39,030 nt of DNA from Vibrio sp. 10N.261.45.E2. GTDB lineage: Bacteria; Pseudomonadota; Gammaproteobacteria; Enterobacterales; Vibrionaceae. Below, piece after piece: positions 18,172 to 26,045 of this stretch. The notes under the pieces were generated by a model. The model saw only the letters and a program-made list of their open reading frames with translations, made no database searches and was not told the origin of the DNA. Location of the stretch: contig NZ_MCZZ01000126.1 of the NCBI RefSeq assembly GCF_002875705.1, positions 1 through 39,030 on the forward strand, given 5' to 3'. Numbering within the stretch: the stretch's first letter is position 1; every line of letters starts with the position of its first letter. Both the position numbers and the translations under genes were made by a program.

Positions 18172-18335
18172 ATTTCGACAAGTGTTTTGTCAGTGATATC
18201 GCTCGTGATGCCATCGGTGAACGTCTAGCTCTTTCTCTCTTTCTCTCTTTGTCTACCTTTCCTGCTTATGCGGTTCCAACTCGCCTGTCGCTATAAGCGT
18301 ATGCTCTGATCTCATGTGCTCGTACTTTCAATTTT

Positions 18336-18391
18336 GGATGAGTTTTGTCCGTCATACTGAATTGTTTGTATTTTAAAATCGTCCATATAAT
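18336..18391 (+). promoter_or_regulatory. Shared-motif promoter A (dyad + TATAAT)
   Basis: Dyad GGATG-N9-CGTCA at 18336-18354, 31 nt, then TATAAT at 18386-18391; the nearest -35 is weak (TTGTTT at 18362). The same layout with identical spacing precedes the genes at 21583 and 22666. It drives the C45-type hydrolase gene; the ATG is 52 bp past the -10. Confidence 0.7.
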
Positions 18392-18442
18392 GACCCCATC
18401 TTAAAGAAACAAACTAACTTACTTTGATATATAGAGGTCATT

Positions 18443-19624
18443 ATGAACACTTCAACACTTACTACTAAAGCTCAATTCGAAAACGGCACCATGTTCGAAA
18501 CTGGTGAAGAAATGCTTTACGTCCTACAACTTAACGGCAGCTGGTATGAGATGGGCAAGCAGTACGGAAACTTGTCAAAAGAGCACATGCAAGCGATGTA
18601 TGATGTTATTGTTCAGCCTGAATTTGACAAAGGGTTGATCAGTCAAAAAGAAGCGTTCGAATTATTTGGCACTCGTGTTTTTGCAGCACTGTCTTTGCGT
18701 CGCAAGCAATACTTCCAAGGTGTAGCAGATGGTTTAGGCTGGCCACTGGAAAAAGTTATCGTGCTAGACCAAAGTGGTCCAATGGCGATTTATCTTGGAA
18801 AGCTTCACTCATTCTCTGGTTGTTCTTCGCTAGCGACTTGGGGTGAAAGTACGGTAGATGGCCATGCGGTTGTTGGTCGTAATATGGACTGGAATGAATT
18901 GTTCCTAGATTTCCCAATCTATGCAACGGTTTATAATCCTACAGATGGTTCGAATGCATTAGTTAATGTGAGCTGGCCTGGTTGGCAATGGATGGTTACC
19001 GGTTTCAACGACAAAGGTGTGTATACCGATCTGCATGACGGCACATCAATGGGCGGTAATATTGTATCGGTCGAGAAACCATCGTTCTTAAACTCAGTTG
19101 TCGATTACATGGCGGAGTCTGATTCAATCGAGGCTCTTAGCTCACGCTTCCAAGCGTCACGTACTGATATTGCGGCAATCTGGATGTTAGCGGATAAAAG
19201 TGGTCAAGCATGTGCTTACGAGAACACGATTCAAGAAAACAGACAGCGTGTTAACGATAAAGACGCTAGTTCGTTTGTGACTGTCAATACGTTCTTAAAC
19301 CCTGATTGGGGTTTGGGTATTCGTGAAACTCAAAGCTTTTCACTAAAACGCCTTGATAACTTAAATGCACGCCATGATGACCTGCGCGGTCAGATTGATG
19401 CCGAGGAAATGCGTAATATCTTTGATTTGCCACTGTACAACGAAGATGGCAGCTTCAGAGAAAATGGTGGTGTGACTAAGCCAACTAATCAAGATGTGGA
19501 CTTAACTAACTACCAAGTTGTAGCGGACCTAAATGAACTGCAAATGTGGGTGAAACTGCCTGCACTTGGCAGCGATACCAACTGGGCTCATATTGATGTG
19601 AAGTCTTTGTTTAACAACAAGTAA
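18443..19624 (+). CDS. C45-type autoproteolytic acyltransferase/amide hydrolase (Ntn fold)
   Basis: Protein of 393 residues, without signal peptide. The motif SFSGCSSLATWG, then VDGHAVVGRNMDWNE, is typical of Ntn-type linear-amide hydrolases and acyltransferases (C45 / penicillin acyltransferase and choloylglycine hydrolase relatives). Cys127 would become the N-terminal nucleophile after self-cleavage, leaving about 126 residues as the small chain. Such enzymes cleave or transfer acyl groups on amides such as N-acyl amino acids, acyl-homoserine lactones or bile salts; the substrate here is unknown. A GAGG ribosome binding site precedes the ATG. Its promoter shares a dyad motif with a barrel protein and a D-aminoacylase-like gene nearby. 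Confidence 0.8.
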   Translation: MNTSTLTTKAQFENGTMFETGEEMLYVLQLNGSWYEMGKQYGNLSKEHMQAMYDVIVQPEFDKGLISQKEAFELFGTRVFAALSLRRKQYFQGVADGLGWPLEKVIVLDQSGPMAIYLGKLHSFSGCSSLATWGESTVDGHAVVGRNMDWNELFLDFPIYATVYNPTDGSNALVNVSWPGWQWMVTGFNDKGVYTDLHDGTSMGGNIVSVEKPSFLNSVVDYMAESDSIEALSSRFQASRTDIAAIWMLADKSGQACAYENTIQENRQRVNDKDASSFVTVNTFLNPDWGLGIRETQSFSLKRLDNLNARHDDLRGQIDAEEMRNIFDLPLYNEDGSFRENGGVTKPTNQDVDLTNYQVVADLNELQMWVKLPALGSDTNWAHIDVKSLFNNK

Positions 19625-19642
19625 ATATACTATTCAATGAAT

Positions 19643-19680
19643 AAGGCTAATGTGTTTTATAAGCACATTAGCCTTCTTTT
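19643..19680 (+). terminator. Rho-independent terminator
   Basis: Perfect 12-bp stem AAGGCTAATGTG / CACATTAGCCTT (19643-19654 with 19664-19675), then CTTTTG. It ends the C45 hydrolase gene and faces the end of the convergent LysR gene. Confidence 0.88.
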
Positions 19681-19738
19681 GTTTAGGCTGTAGACCAACA
19701 ATTCGATATCAATCAATGCAACACTGGCTTTAGTGCTT

Positions 19739-20656
19739 CTAACTCGACGGGTTCTGCAGTGCAATAAAGCGTTCGACGTAAGCATCCGTTGCTATCATGA
19801 TCGACTTCTTCACTTCCATGATTTGCTTTGAGTGTGGATTCCATAGCGCAAACGAAAACTTCATCCCCATCTTCAATTGATCCAACTCCAATGCTTTTAA
19901 GCTTTCAGTTACATAGGGTGATTCAGATAACACCTTAGGTAACCAAGCCCAACCGAGTTCGTCCTGAACCAGTTTTATAACTAAGGCAAGCTGATCAACT
20001 TCTTCATGTATCGCCGATACTAAGAGCTTGTCTTTGAGGCCTTCCTCTTTAAATGCACTTAAAACAAATTGACGAGTGCTGCGTAACGCGGTTAACGCTT
20101 CAGTCGGCGAAAGTTGGGATAGCTTGCCTCCTTTCTTCACAAACGGCAAAAACTCGATGTGACCAATAAAGGTCGAGTCCTTGCTGTACATTGCTTTGCC
20201 TTTGTCGATCATGACCAAGCCAAAGTGAATATCACCACTTGCTAAGCCTTGTTCAATCTGGCTCTTTGTTCTCACCAAGAAGTTAACCTTCATGTTTGGA
20301 AAGTCTTGGTCGAGTTGGGCTCGTATGGATGAGAGTAGGCGGTGTGGAGTCATACTTGGGTAGGCAAAGTTGATGCTTTCCAGCCCACCGTAAGAGAGGC
20401 TAAGCGCGATGTTATCGAATATACGAGATTGCTCTATCGCAGACTTAGCGTAGTGGTAAAGAAGTTTGCCATCTTCAGTAGGTTCTACCGTACGACCTAT
20501 ACGTTCGAATAGTTCGACAGCCAGCACATCCTCAAGGTTATTGATGACTTGGCCAGTGGTTGTACGGTGTTTGTTTAATCGGGCAGCAGCCTTGCTGAAT
20601 GAGCGTTCTTCGTAAACGGTCACGAAGGCGAGTAACTGTTCAATACTAAAGTTCAT
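19739..20656 (-). CDS. LysR-family transcriptional regulator, candidate regulator of the acyl-amino-acid gene set
   Basis: Protein of 305 residues. The N-terminal HTH reads LLAFVTVYEERSFSKAAARLNKHRTTTGQVINNLEDVL; the RTTTGQ recognition helix is unusual for LysR proteins, which usually have S.VS..I. A full effector-binding domain follows (about residues 90-300). It converges on the C45 hydrolase gene and lies between it and the barrel/deacylase genes. It is therefore the only regulator inside the set sharing the GGAYG dyad and the natural candidate to bind it. Its own upstream region lacks that dyad, so autoregulation through it is not expected. Confidence 0.9.
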   Translation of the reverse strand: MNFSIEQLLAFVTVYEERSFSKAAARLNKHRTTTGQVINNLEDVLAVELFERIGRTVEPTEDGKLLYHYAKSAIEQSRIFDNIALSLSYGGLESINFAYPSMTPHRLLSSIRAQLDQDFPNMKVNFLVRTKSQIEQGLASGDIHFGLVMIDKGKAMYSKDSTFIGHIEFLPFVKKGGKLSQLSPTEALTALRSTRQFVLSAFKEEGLKDKLLVSAIHEEVDQLALVIKLVQDELGWAWLPKVLSESPYVTESLKALELDQLKMGMKFSFALWNPHSKQIMEVKKSIMIATDAYVERFIALQNPSS

Positions 20657-20721
20657 ACGTTGTACTCAATTGTTAGTCATTAAGTATAACGTATCAGATA
20701 TTTGTAGGATTAGGTAATTCA

Positions 20722-20757
20722 TATGCCCAACTATGATGCGTATCGTAGTTAGGCATA
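20722..20757. repeat. 36-bp near-perfect palindrome / strong hairpin
   Basis: TATGCCCAACTA at 20722-20733 pairs with TAGTTAGGCATA at 20746-20757, with one mismatch. Pairing continues inward to a 4-nt GCGT loop. It lies between the LysR start and the DUF3299 stop, both minus-strand. A T-run follows only on the plus-strand side (20764-20769), so it is not a standard terminator for the minus-strand gene. It could be an operator or a processed hairpin. Confidence 0.65.
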
Positions 20758-20804
20758 CCTGATTTTTTAGAAGGGAAGTTGGAGCGCGGCGGTAAAAGAG
20801 TGTG

Positions 20805-21293
20805 TTACTGATAGGGAGTGATTTCGATATCAATCATCTGATAACCCGTATCGGCAACATCTGTCGAGGTATCTTTCGTTCTCAGGGTTCCCGTCAAATA
20901 GACCGTATCCCATAACCCTTGTGCGCTGACATCTTTAGGGGAGTTTACGTAAATGATTTGATTGGTCGGCGGTGGTGGTACGTGTATGCAGGCACCGTAA
21001 TAAGGAACCAACAAAAACTCACTCGCGATCTTATCATCACCTTCAAGTGGAATGATGAATCCAGGAATCTTGACTCGTTGCCCATCAAGCTCGTTCCTCA
21101 CTGAGCCTAGTTTATTTTGTTCTGGCATATCCCAAGAATGTTCGGCTAAGAAAGGTTGTGATGCTTCTTTGATCATGGCTTGCTCTTGCACTGGGACAAG
21201 ATCAATCCAGTCTATTTCCTTGGTTTTTGCGTGAACGGAGAACGCACTAAAAATAGCGACTGACAGTCCGAGTGTTGCTGTTAGCTTTTTCAT
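20805..21293 (-). CDS. DUF3299 family exported protein
   Basis: Protein of 162 residues with a signal peptide (LGLSVAIFSAFSVHA) and the highly characteristic PYYGACIHVPPPPTNQIIYV motif of DUF3299. The Cys-His pair with the four prolines suggests a metal or cofactor site, but function is unknown. Members are often near ABC-type or cell-envelope genes; here it stands alone, divergent from the barrel protein. The ATG is preceded by a GAGG element on the minus strand. Confidence 0.85.
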   Translation of the reverse strand: MKKLTATLGLSVAIFSAFSVHAKTKEIDWIDLVPVQEQAMIKEASQPFLAEHSWDMPEQNKLGSVRNELDGQRVKIPGFIIPLEGDDKIASEFLLVPYYGACIHVPPPPTNQIIYVNSPKDVSAQGLWDTVYLTGTLRTKDTSTDVADTGYQMIDIEITPYQ

Positions 21294-21452
21294 GATGCCT
21301 CTTTAAAATCTTTGCGGGAGTGGGGATGTAGGAGATATTAAAGCGGTGTGGATCATCAAACGAATCACCAATGATGGATCGAACACGTCACTACTGTGAT
21401 TTTTCATTGGCAGTTTAGGAACAATCAGTAGACCAACTGAACCTGTTTTTTT

Positions 21453-21508
21453 GGACGTGTTACATCCGTCCAAGTGAAGTTTTAGATAGAGCATTTCCAT
21501 TCAATAAT
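21453..21508 (+). promoter_or_regulatory. Shared-motif promoter C (dyad + AATAAT)
   Basis: Dyad GGACG-N9-CGTCC at 21453-21471 (a perfect 5-bp inverted repeat), 31 nt, then AATAAT at 21503-21508. It is 75 bp upstream of the barrel-protein ATG. Spacing is identical to promoters A and B. Confidence 0.7.
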
Positions 21509-21582
21509 ATCGGTGTACGGAAGCCAGGGCGAACAGTTCGCTCATTCATAGGAGGGTGATAATTAAACTTACACAGGTATAT

Positions 21583-22347
21583 ATGATGAATAGGCGCAAA
21601 CAACTATCTTTATCTCTTCTTTCAATTGTAGCGACAGCCCCTTTATTAACAGCTACGCCTTTGTTCGCTGCAGAGTCTGAGCCGAACCCTTCAGACTTAA
21701 CGGAAACAAGCACTTCAGCGTACTTTGGTATGAGTAACCAAGGTGCTCTAAAGGGATCAATATCTGGAGATTTTCATTTTGATAATGGGCAAACAGGTAT
21801 GCTGACTGTCGAAGGGACGATGACTAAAGAAGGAAAATATTCTGACAGTCGAGTTCAGTATTTCCATGTTTTCTCAACAGACAACCAAGTTGTTCCAAGA
21901 GCAGCTCTATCGCTCGATGTTATCGATAACTCGATGTTTACTTCAGCATCGTTGGGTGGAGTCGCTGCGATCGATACAGGGGTTAAAGGACTGCAGTTAT
22001 TCCCACGCTTAGGTGTGTTAGCTGGTGAATATTCTGATGCGTCAGTTTTGTCGTTTCATGCTGATAAGAAAGAAGCGATCGGTGGATCTGCCGCTTTCTA
22101 TATGATGTATCAGTTGGGTGAAGATGGTACTTATATTGGCGCATGGCCAGAGTACAATTATTTAAACGGTGATATCGAAACGTCGATGCTTAAATCAACA
22201 TTAATGATTGCAACGCCTTTCTCTAACGATAAAACGCGATGGGGTCAGCTGAGAGTTGATAACACCACGGGTTACATGCAGTCCCAAACTCGTTCTATTG
22301 ATATTGACGATACGGTTGTCTGGGCTAACTACAAATTCTATTTCTAA
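21583..22347 (+). CDS. Outer-membrane beta-barrel protein of unknown family
   Basis: Protein of about 254 residues. The start at 21583 (MMNRRKQLSL) gives a proper signal peptide ending PLFAAES. An upstream GTG at 21556 would add nine residues and overlap the GGAGGG element, so I reject it; 21586 is equally possible. The mature protein alternates glycine/aromatic strands (SISGDFHFDNGQTG, AFYMMYQLGEDGTYIGAWPEYNYL) and ends VVWANYKFYF, a barrel-type C-terminus. About ten strands are likely. I do not recognise the family. Its promoter shares the dyad with the hydrolase and deacylase genes, so uptake or surface binding of their substrate is a reasonable inference. A strong terminator follows, so the unit is monocistronic. 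Confidence 0.7.
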   Translation: MMNRRKQLSLSLLSIVATAPLLTATPLFAAESEPNPSDLTETSTSAYFGMSNQGALKGSISGDFHFDNGQTGMLTVEGTMTKEGKYSDSRVQYFHVFSTDNQVVPRAALSLDVIDNSMFTSASLGGVAAIDTGVKGLQLFPRLGVLAGEYSDASVLSFHADKKEAIGGSAAFYMMYQLGEDGTYIGAWPEYNYLNGDIETSMLKSTLMIATPFSNDKTRWGQLRVDNTTGYMQSQTRSIDIDDTVVWANYKFYF

Positions 22348-22369
22348 CTTTTAATGTATATCCGGAAAG

Positions 22370-22395
22370 GCAGCGCAAATAGCGCTGCTTTTTTT
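22370..22395 (+). terminator. Rho-independent terminator
   Basis: Stem GCAGCGC / GCGCTGC (22370-22376 with 22382-22388), 5-nt loop, then seven T. It ends the barrel-protein gene. Confidence 0.92.
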
Positions 22396-22549
22396 GTTTT
22401 GGTGCGAATTAACTGATTCGCTTAATCCACTCGCATTCCCGCAAGTTTAAGAAAGCTTAATCATCTCAAAAATACTCTGACTGAGGTAAGCCGTCGCTAG
22501 ATGTAGGTTCTTAATAATATCAATGAGTTAATAATCTTTGATGTGATTT

Positions 22550-22605
22550 GGATGAGTTTAATCCGTCCTATGTGATTTAGCTGACTGGCAAAGTTCATCA
22601 ATAAT
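22550..22605 (+). promoter_or_regulatory. Shared-motif promoter B (dyad + AATAAT)
   Basis: Dyad GGATG-N9-CGTCC at 22550-22568, 31 nt, then AATAAT at 22600-22605. It is 60 bp upstream of the deacylase ATG. No good -35 hexamer is present, as expected for an activator-dependent promoter. Confidence 0.7.
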
Positions 22606-22665
22606 GTGAATCAAAGAGGCGGACAACGCTACTTAGTTTACTTATTTATCTTTGGAGTCAACATT

Positions 22666-24234
22666 ATGAACAAGCAAATCAAAGCTACTCAAATCAAGCG
22701 TACAGCTTTAGCAATGCTGGTGGCAATGTCACCAAGTGTCTTCGCTTATGACCTAGTCATCATGAATGGTCGCGTTATGGACCCTGAAACAGGCTATGAC
22801 CAAGTTGCCAACGTAGCGGTTGAAGATGGCAAGATCGTTGCTATCACAGGCGATGCGATTGAGGGCGATAAAACGATTGATGCTGAAGGTTTGGTTGTCG
22901 CACCTGGCTTTATTGATACTCACTCACACGTTGTTGCGATTCCAATCATGCAAAAACTCCAGCTACGCAGTGGTGTTACGACGCCATTGGCTCTTGAGGT
23001 TGGCGCGTATCCTGTGAGTGATTGGTACAAACGATTGGAAGGTCGTTCGCAAACGAACTTTGGCGCTAGCGTGTCATCAGCAGGTATTCGTACAAAAGTT
23101 TTCAACGACGATTACCACTCACGCACGGGCTCGATGATCAACGATATTTTTGATTCTGAAGAGACAAAAGCGTCGAAGGTTACTGGTGAGGCGATGACTG
23201 AGATCGCATCAAGAGAGCAGATAGATACGATTTCTGAGATGGTCGACAAAGAACTAAAAGACGGCGGTTTAGGTATCGGTGTACCAGTGGGTTACATGTC
23301 TAAAGCGGCAACGACTATTGAAACCAAAGAATGGCAGAGAATTGCGGGTGAATACGGTGTCCCAACATTTTTACACGGTCGATTCTCAAGTCAACTGCCA
23401 CCAACATCGGGCTTAATTGGCATTGAAGAAATGTTGTCTGGAGTAGGTGTTTATGGTGGTGGTTTGTTGGTTCAACACATGCACCAACAAACCCTCAATG
23501 AGACACCTGCGGCACTTAAGATGCTGGACGATGCAAAAGCAAAAGGCATGAACGTTGCGGCAGAGATCTACCCATATAACTACGGTGCAACGATCGCAGC
23601 GGCTGACTACCTAGAGCCTACAAACTACCAACGTAATATGGCACGAGATTACTCAGACATTATTGAAACAGAAACAATGAAGCCTCTAACTAAAGAGCGA
23701 TACGAGCAATTGCTGAAAGAGAACCCTCAAGCGAGTGTTATGTTTTACGGTGCAACGGATCAAGACCTTAAAAACGCATTGGCTCATGAGTCGACACTTG
23801 TTGGTAGTGATGCTTTCCCTCTAATGAAAGAGAACGGAATGATGGCTTACAGCTGGAATACATCTTATGAAGGACTACAAGGCCACCCAAGAGCTGCAGG
23901 AACTCAAGCGCGAGTATTGAAAATGGTTCGTGAAGACAACTTGATGCCACTGATGTCTGCGGTTTCAAAAGTGTCTTACATGCCAGCGAAGTTCTTGCAA
24001 GACAATGGAATCAACCAAATGAGTCAAAAGGGTCGTATTCAAGTGGGTGCTGATGCTGATATTACGATGTTTGATCCAGAAACGGTAACGGATAACTCGA
24101 CGCTTAAAGAGCCAGGTTTGCCATCAACAGGTATTCCGTATGTTGTGGTTAACGGAACGATAGTGGTGGAAGACTCTAAAGTGCTACCCAATGTTTACCC
24201 GGGTAAAGCTGTGCGTAATAGCTTTACCAAATAA
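22666..24234 (+). CDS. Periplasmic D-aminoacylase-type amidohydrolase (N-acyl-D-amino-acid deacylase family)
   Basis: Protein of 522 residues with a signal peptide (about residues 1-27, ending SPSVFA). I chose 22666 over 22606 because it starts the Lys-rich signal peptide (MNKQIKATQIKRT) and follows a TTTGGAG element. Amidohydrolase ligands are all visible: His86 and His88 (GFIDTHSH), a candidate bridging Glu111 (ALEVG), His237 (FLHGRF), His271 or His273 (VQHMH) and Asp382 (VGSDAFP). Classical D-aminoacylases use a Cys at the bridging place; Glu here is more like isoaspartyl dipeptidase, so the preferred substrate may differ. A signal peptide is also notable, as many D-aminoacylases are cytoplasmic. 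It belongs to the set sharing the GGAYG dyad and is followed by transporters. Confidence 0.82.
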   Translation: MNKQIKATQIKRTALAMLVAMSPSVFAYDLVIMNGRVMDPETGYDQVANVAVEDGKIVAITGDAIEGDKTIDAEGLVVAPGFIDTHSHVVAIPIMQKLQLRSGVTTPLALEVGAYPVSDWYKRLEGRSQTNFGASVSSAGIRTKVFNDDYHSRTGSMINDIFDSEETKASKVTGEAMTEIASREQIDTISEMVDKELKDGGLGIGVPVGYMSKAATTIETKEWQRIAGEYGVPTFLHGRFSSQLPPTSGLIGIEEMLSGVGVYGGGLLVQHMHQQTLNETPAALKMLDDAKAKGMNVAAEIYPYNYGATIAAADYLEPTNYQRNMARDYSDIIETETMKPLTKERYEQLLKENPQASVMFYGATDQDLKNALAHESTLVGSDAFPLMKENGMMAYSWNTSYEGLQGHPRAAGTQARVLKMVREDNLMPLMSAVSKVSYMPAKFLQDNGINQMSQKGRIQVGADADITMFDPETVTDNSTLKEPGLPSTGIPYVVVNGTIVVEDSKVLPNVYPGKAVRNSFTK

Positions 24235-24261
24235 ACTTACCTAAATAAAAGCTCATAAAAG

Positions 24262-24296
24262 CAGGCGCGACAACTTCGGTTTTGTGTCTGTTTTTG
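24262..24296 (+). terminator. Possible terminator after the amidohydrolase
   Basis: A GC/GU-paired hairpin (about 24262-24270 with 24282-24290) followed by TTTTTG. Several pairs are G-U, so strength is uncertain. Partial read-through into the channel gene is possible. Confidence 0.45.
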
Positions 24297-24326
24297 TCAT
24301 CAAATTCGCATCTAAAGGGCAATCAT

Positions 24327-24968
24327 ATGTTCGTAACAACGGCGGCACTCATAAATACTATCTCTGTTTTAGGCACCGCAGCTTTCGCGTTCTCAGCAGT
24401 ATTGGCAGCGAGCGAAAAAAAGACGGATATTTTCACGGTAGCAGTATTGGGTGTGGTCACGGCCGTAGGGGGGGGAAGCACACGCGATGTACTGCTCAAC
24501 GTGACCGTGTTTTGGTCTGAGGAACTGTATTATGTCTGGATCGCGATTATGAGCAGCTTGATCGGTTTTATCTGTGTTTCGTTTTTAAAGAAACGTTGGT
24601 TTTATACGATTAACCTTTATGTTGATGCTGTTGCTATCGCCATGTTTGCGATTCAAGGAACTGAAAAAGCATGGAGCTTAGGCTTCGGGCTACCGCTAGG
24701 CCCAATCATGTTGGGTATTATTACTGCGGTAGGAGGCGGGGTGATTAGGGATGTATTGATTCAACGTCCAACATTACTGTTATCAAAAGAGCTTTATGCA
24801 ATCCCGGTAGCGTTAGGGTGTACGTTACATGCCACTGCACTGGCTTTGTTGCCACAACATACCGACATCAGCGCAATTGTCTCGATTGTTCTTGTCATTT
24901 ACATACGTCATTTGGCGATTAGCAAGCAACTTGCTGTTCCCAAATGGGCGGCATTGAATCCTGCTTAA
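24327..24968 (+). CDS. TRIC / UPF0126-family membrane channel (YicG/YadS-like)
   Basis: Protein of 213 residues with about seven hydrophobic segments and two internal repeats, marked by AVGGGSTRDVLL and AVGGGVIRDVLI, the diagnostic glycine-rich kinks of the TRIC/UPF0126 family. Start 24327 is supported by AAAGGG. The upstream frame to 24282 is rejected because it adds a non-membrane extension and lacks a good ribosome binding site. Bacterial members are cation channels in structure studies and have been linked to glycine transport in E. coli (YicG). Here it follows a deacylase that would release amino acids, so amino-acid movement is the likelier reading; that is inferred. Confidence 0.88.
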   Translation: MFVTTAALINTISVLGTAAFAFSAVLAASEKKTDIFTVAVLGVVTAVGGGSTRDVLLNVTVFWSEELYYVWIAIMSSLIGFICVSFLKKRWFYTINLYVDAVAIAMFAIQGTEKAWSLGFGLPLGPIMLGIITAVGGGVIRDVLIQRPTLLLSKELYAIPVALGCTLHATALALLPQHTDISAIVSIVLVIYIRHLAISKQLAVPKWAALNPA

Positions 24969-25076
24969 AATCAGCTTTCGTTTTATTTCATCGGTATTGT
25001 TTGTTTTCTTTACTCGACTCAAGAATGCATGATACGTTCATGATCAATTGTGTCGGGTTATAGATAAGGAAGTCCA

Positions 25077-25703
25077 ATGTCATTAGAAGGGGCTGTTACA
25101 TTCTTTATTGCCATGTTTATATTTGGTATTACTCCGGGGCCTGGTGTATTTGCCATTTTAGCTCGTGCTATGGTTCAAGGATGGCGAAAGTGCGTCTCTC
25201 TTTCGTTAGGCATGATATGCAGTGATCTAATTTATCTTACACTTGCCTGTTTTGGTCTGGCGACAATTGCCGAGAATTGGTCGTTTGCATTTGAAGTGAT
25301 TCGCTACGTTGGTGCGGCCTATTTGATTTACCTAGGCTACAAGATGTTTAAGAGCCTGCCAGAAGTGCAGGGGTCAGCAGAACTCGTAGCCAAACAGAGT
25401 CAGAAATCCGAACTCGCGAGTTTCGCGCAAGGCTTTTTAATCTCAGCATCAAACCCAAAAGTGATCCTGTTCTATATTTCGTTTCTGCCAACTTTCATTG
25501 ACCTGACGGTTCTGCGTTCACAAGATATCGTCTTGGTTTCCGTTTTAGCATTTGTTGCTTTGATGTCTGGTGTAATGTTGATTGCTTTTGGGGCGGGTAG
25601 GATGGCAAGTTTGCTTAAAACGCCACGCGCACATAAAAAACTAAATCAAAGTGCTGGTGGAATTATGATTGCGGCTGGCTCATATTTGGCGATAAATCGA
25701 TAG
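25077..25703 (+). CDS. LysE/RhtB-family amino-acid exporter
   Basis: Protein of 208 residues with six hydrophobic segments and the LysE/RhtB signature GITPGPGVFAILARAMVQGW near the start, YVGAAYLIYLGYKM in the third segment, and SNPKVILFYISFLP in the middle. It exports amino acids or homoserine lactone-like compounds across the inner membrane. A TAAGGAAG ribosome binding site precedes the ATG. It lies 108 bp downstream of the TRIC-type channel on the same strand and ends with a terminator at 25751. It may relieve amino-acid overload produced by the upstream deacylases. Confidence 0.9.
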   Translation: MSLEGAVTFFIAMFIFGITPGPGVFAILARAMVQGWRKCVSLSLGMICSDLIYLTLACFGLATIAENWSFAFEVIRYVGAAYLIYLGYKMFKSLPEVQGSAELVAKQSQKSELASFAQGFLISASNPKVILFYISFLPTFIDLTVLRSQDIVLVSVLAFVALMSGVMLIAFGAGRMASLLKTPRAHKKLNQSAGGIMIAAGSYLAINR

Positions 25704-25750
25704 ACATAGCTTGTTAAGCTCGATTCTTTAAACACGACTCTTTAAACAAG

Positions 25751-25776
25751 AAGGCGAACTCAATGGTTCGCCTTTT
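25751..25776 (+). terminator. Rho-independent terminator (GGCGAAC family)
   Basis: Stem AAGGCGAAC / GTTCGCCTT (25751-25759 with 25766-25774), then TT and a weak T-run. It ends the LysE-type exporter gene. Confidence 0.85.
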
Positions 25777-25971
25777 CGTTATAGCACCAACTAGAAGCGA
25801 GAATATTAAGCACTCCTAGGTAAACGGTTTACGCCAAGCCCTAACATTCCACAAGATGCCAGTTCTCTGGTTCAATACGCGAAATCGACTCTTTATTAAA
25901 ATGTAATGATTAAGCTACGACTTTACTTATTAATCAGATTTCCAAGTGCAGGTTCTGTGTTGAATTTGTTT

Positions 25972-25999
25972 GTATGTTAAGAAACCGTGATTAACATAC
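25972..25999. repeat. 9-bp perfect inverted repeat upstream of chemoreceptor promoter
   Basis: GTATGTTAA (25972-25980) and TTAACATAC (25991-25999) are perfect complements with 10 nt between. They end 19 bp before the sigma-28-like promoter. It could be a regulator site. The remainder of the 25704-26149 gap holds no gene. Confidence 0.6.
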
Positions 26000-26018
26000 G
26001 TCTTTCGTATGATTTAGC

Positions 26019-26045
26019 TAAAGTTATCGAGATTTTGACAGATAA
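26019..26045 (+). promoter_or_regulatory. Sigma-28 (FliA)-type promoter
   Basis: TAAAGTTA-N11-ACAGATAA at 26019-26045 matches the FliA consensus TAAAGTTT-N11-GCCGATAA at 13 of 16 positions with exact spacing. It lies 104 bp upstream of a chemoreceptor gene, the kind of gene FliA controls. The leader after it contains two hairpins: 26059-26088 (AGCTC/GAGCT with ACACG/CGTGT) and 26091-26109 (GGTTTCA/TGAAACC). Confidence 0.75.

Noticed and set aside
18221..18260. CT-rich repeat tract (TTTCTCTC units) upstream of the C45 hydrolase gene
   Set aside because: Low-complexity sequence outside any coding frame and upstream of the promoter dyad; only about three units, so phase variation is not supported.
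21556..21582. GTG start for the barrel protein
   Set aside because: It would overlap the GGAGGG element and add nine residues before a normal signal peptide; ATG at 21583 or 21586 is better.
11925..22510. Recurrent ATGTAGGTT word in intergenic regions (about 11929, 15936, 22501)
   Set aside because: Only nine bases are shared and the flanks differ, so chance cannot be excluded.
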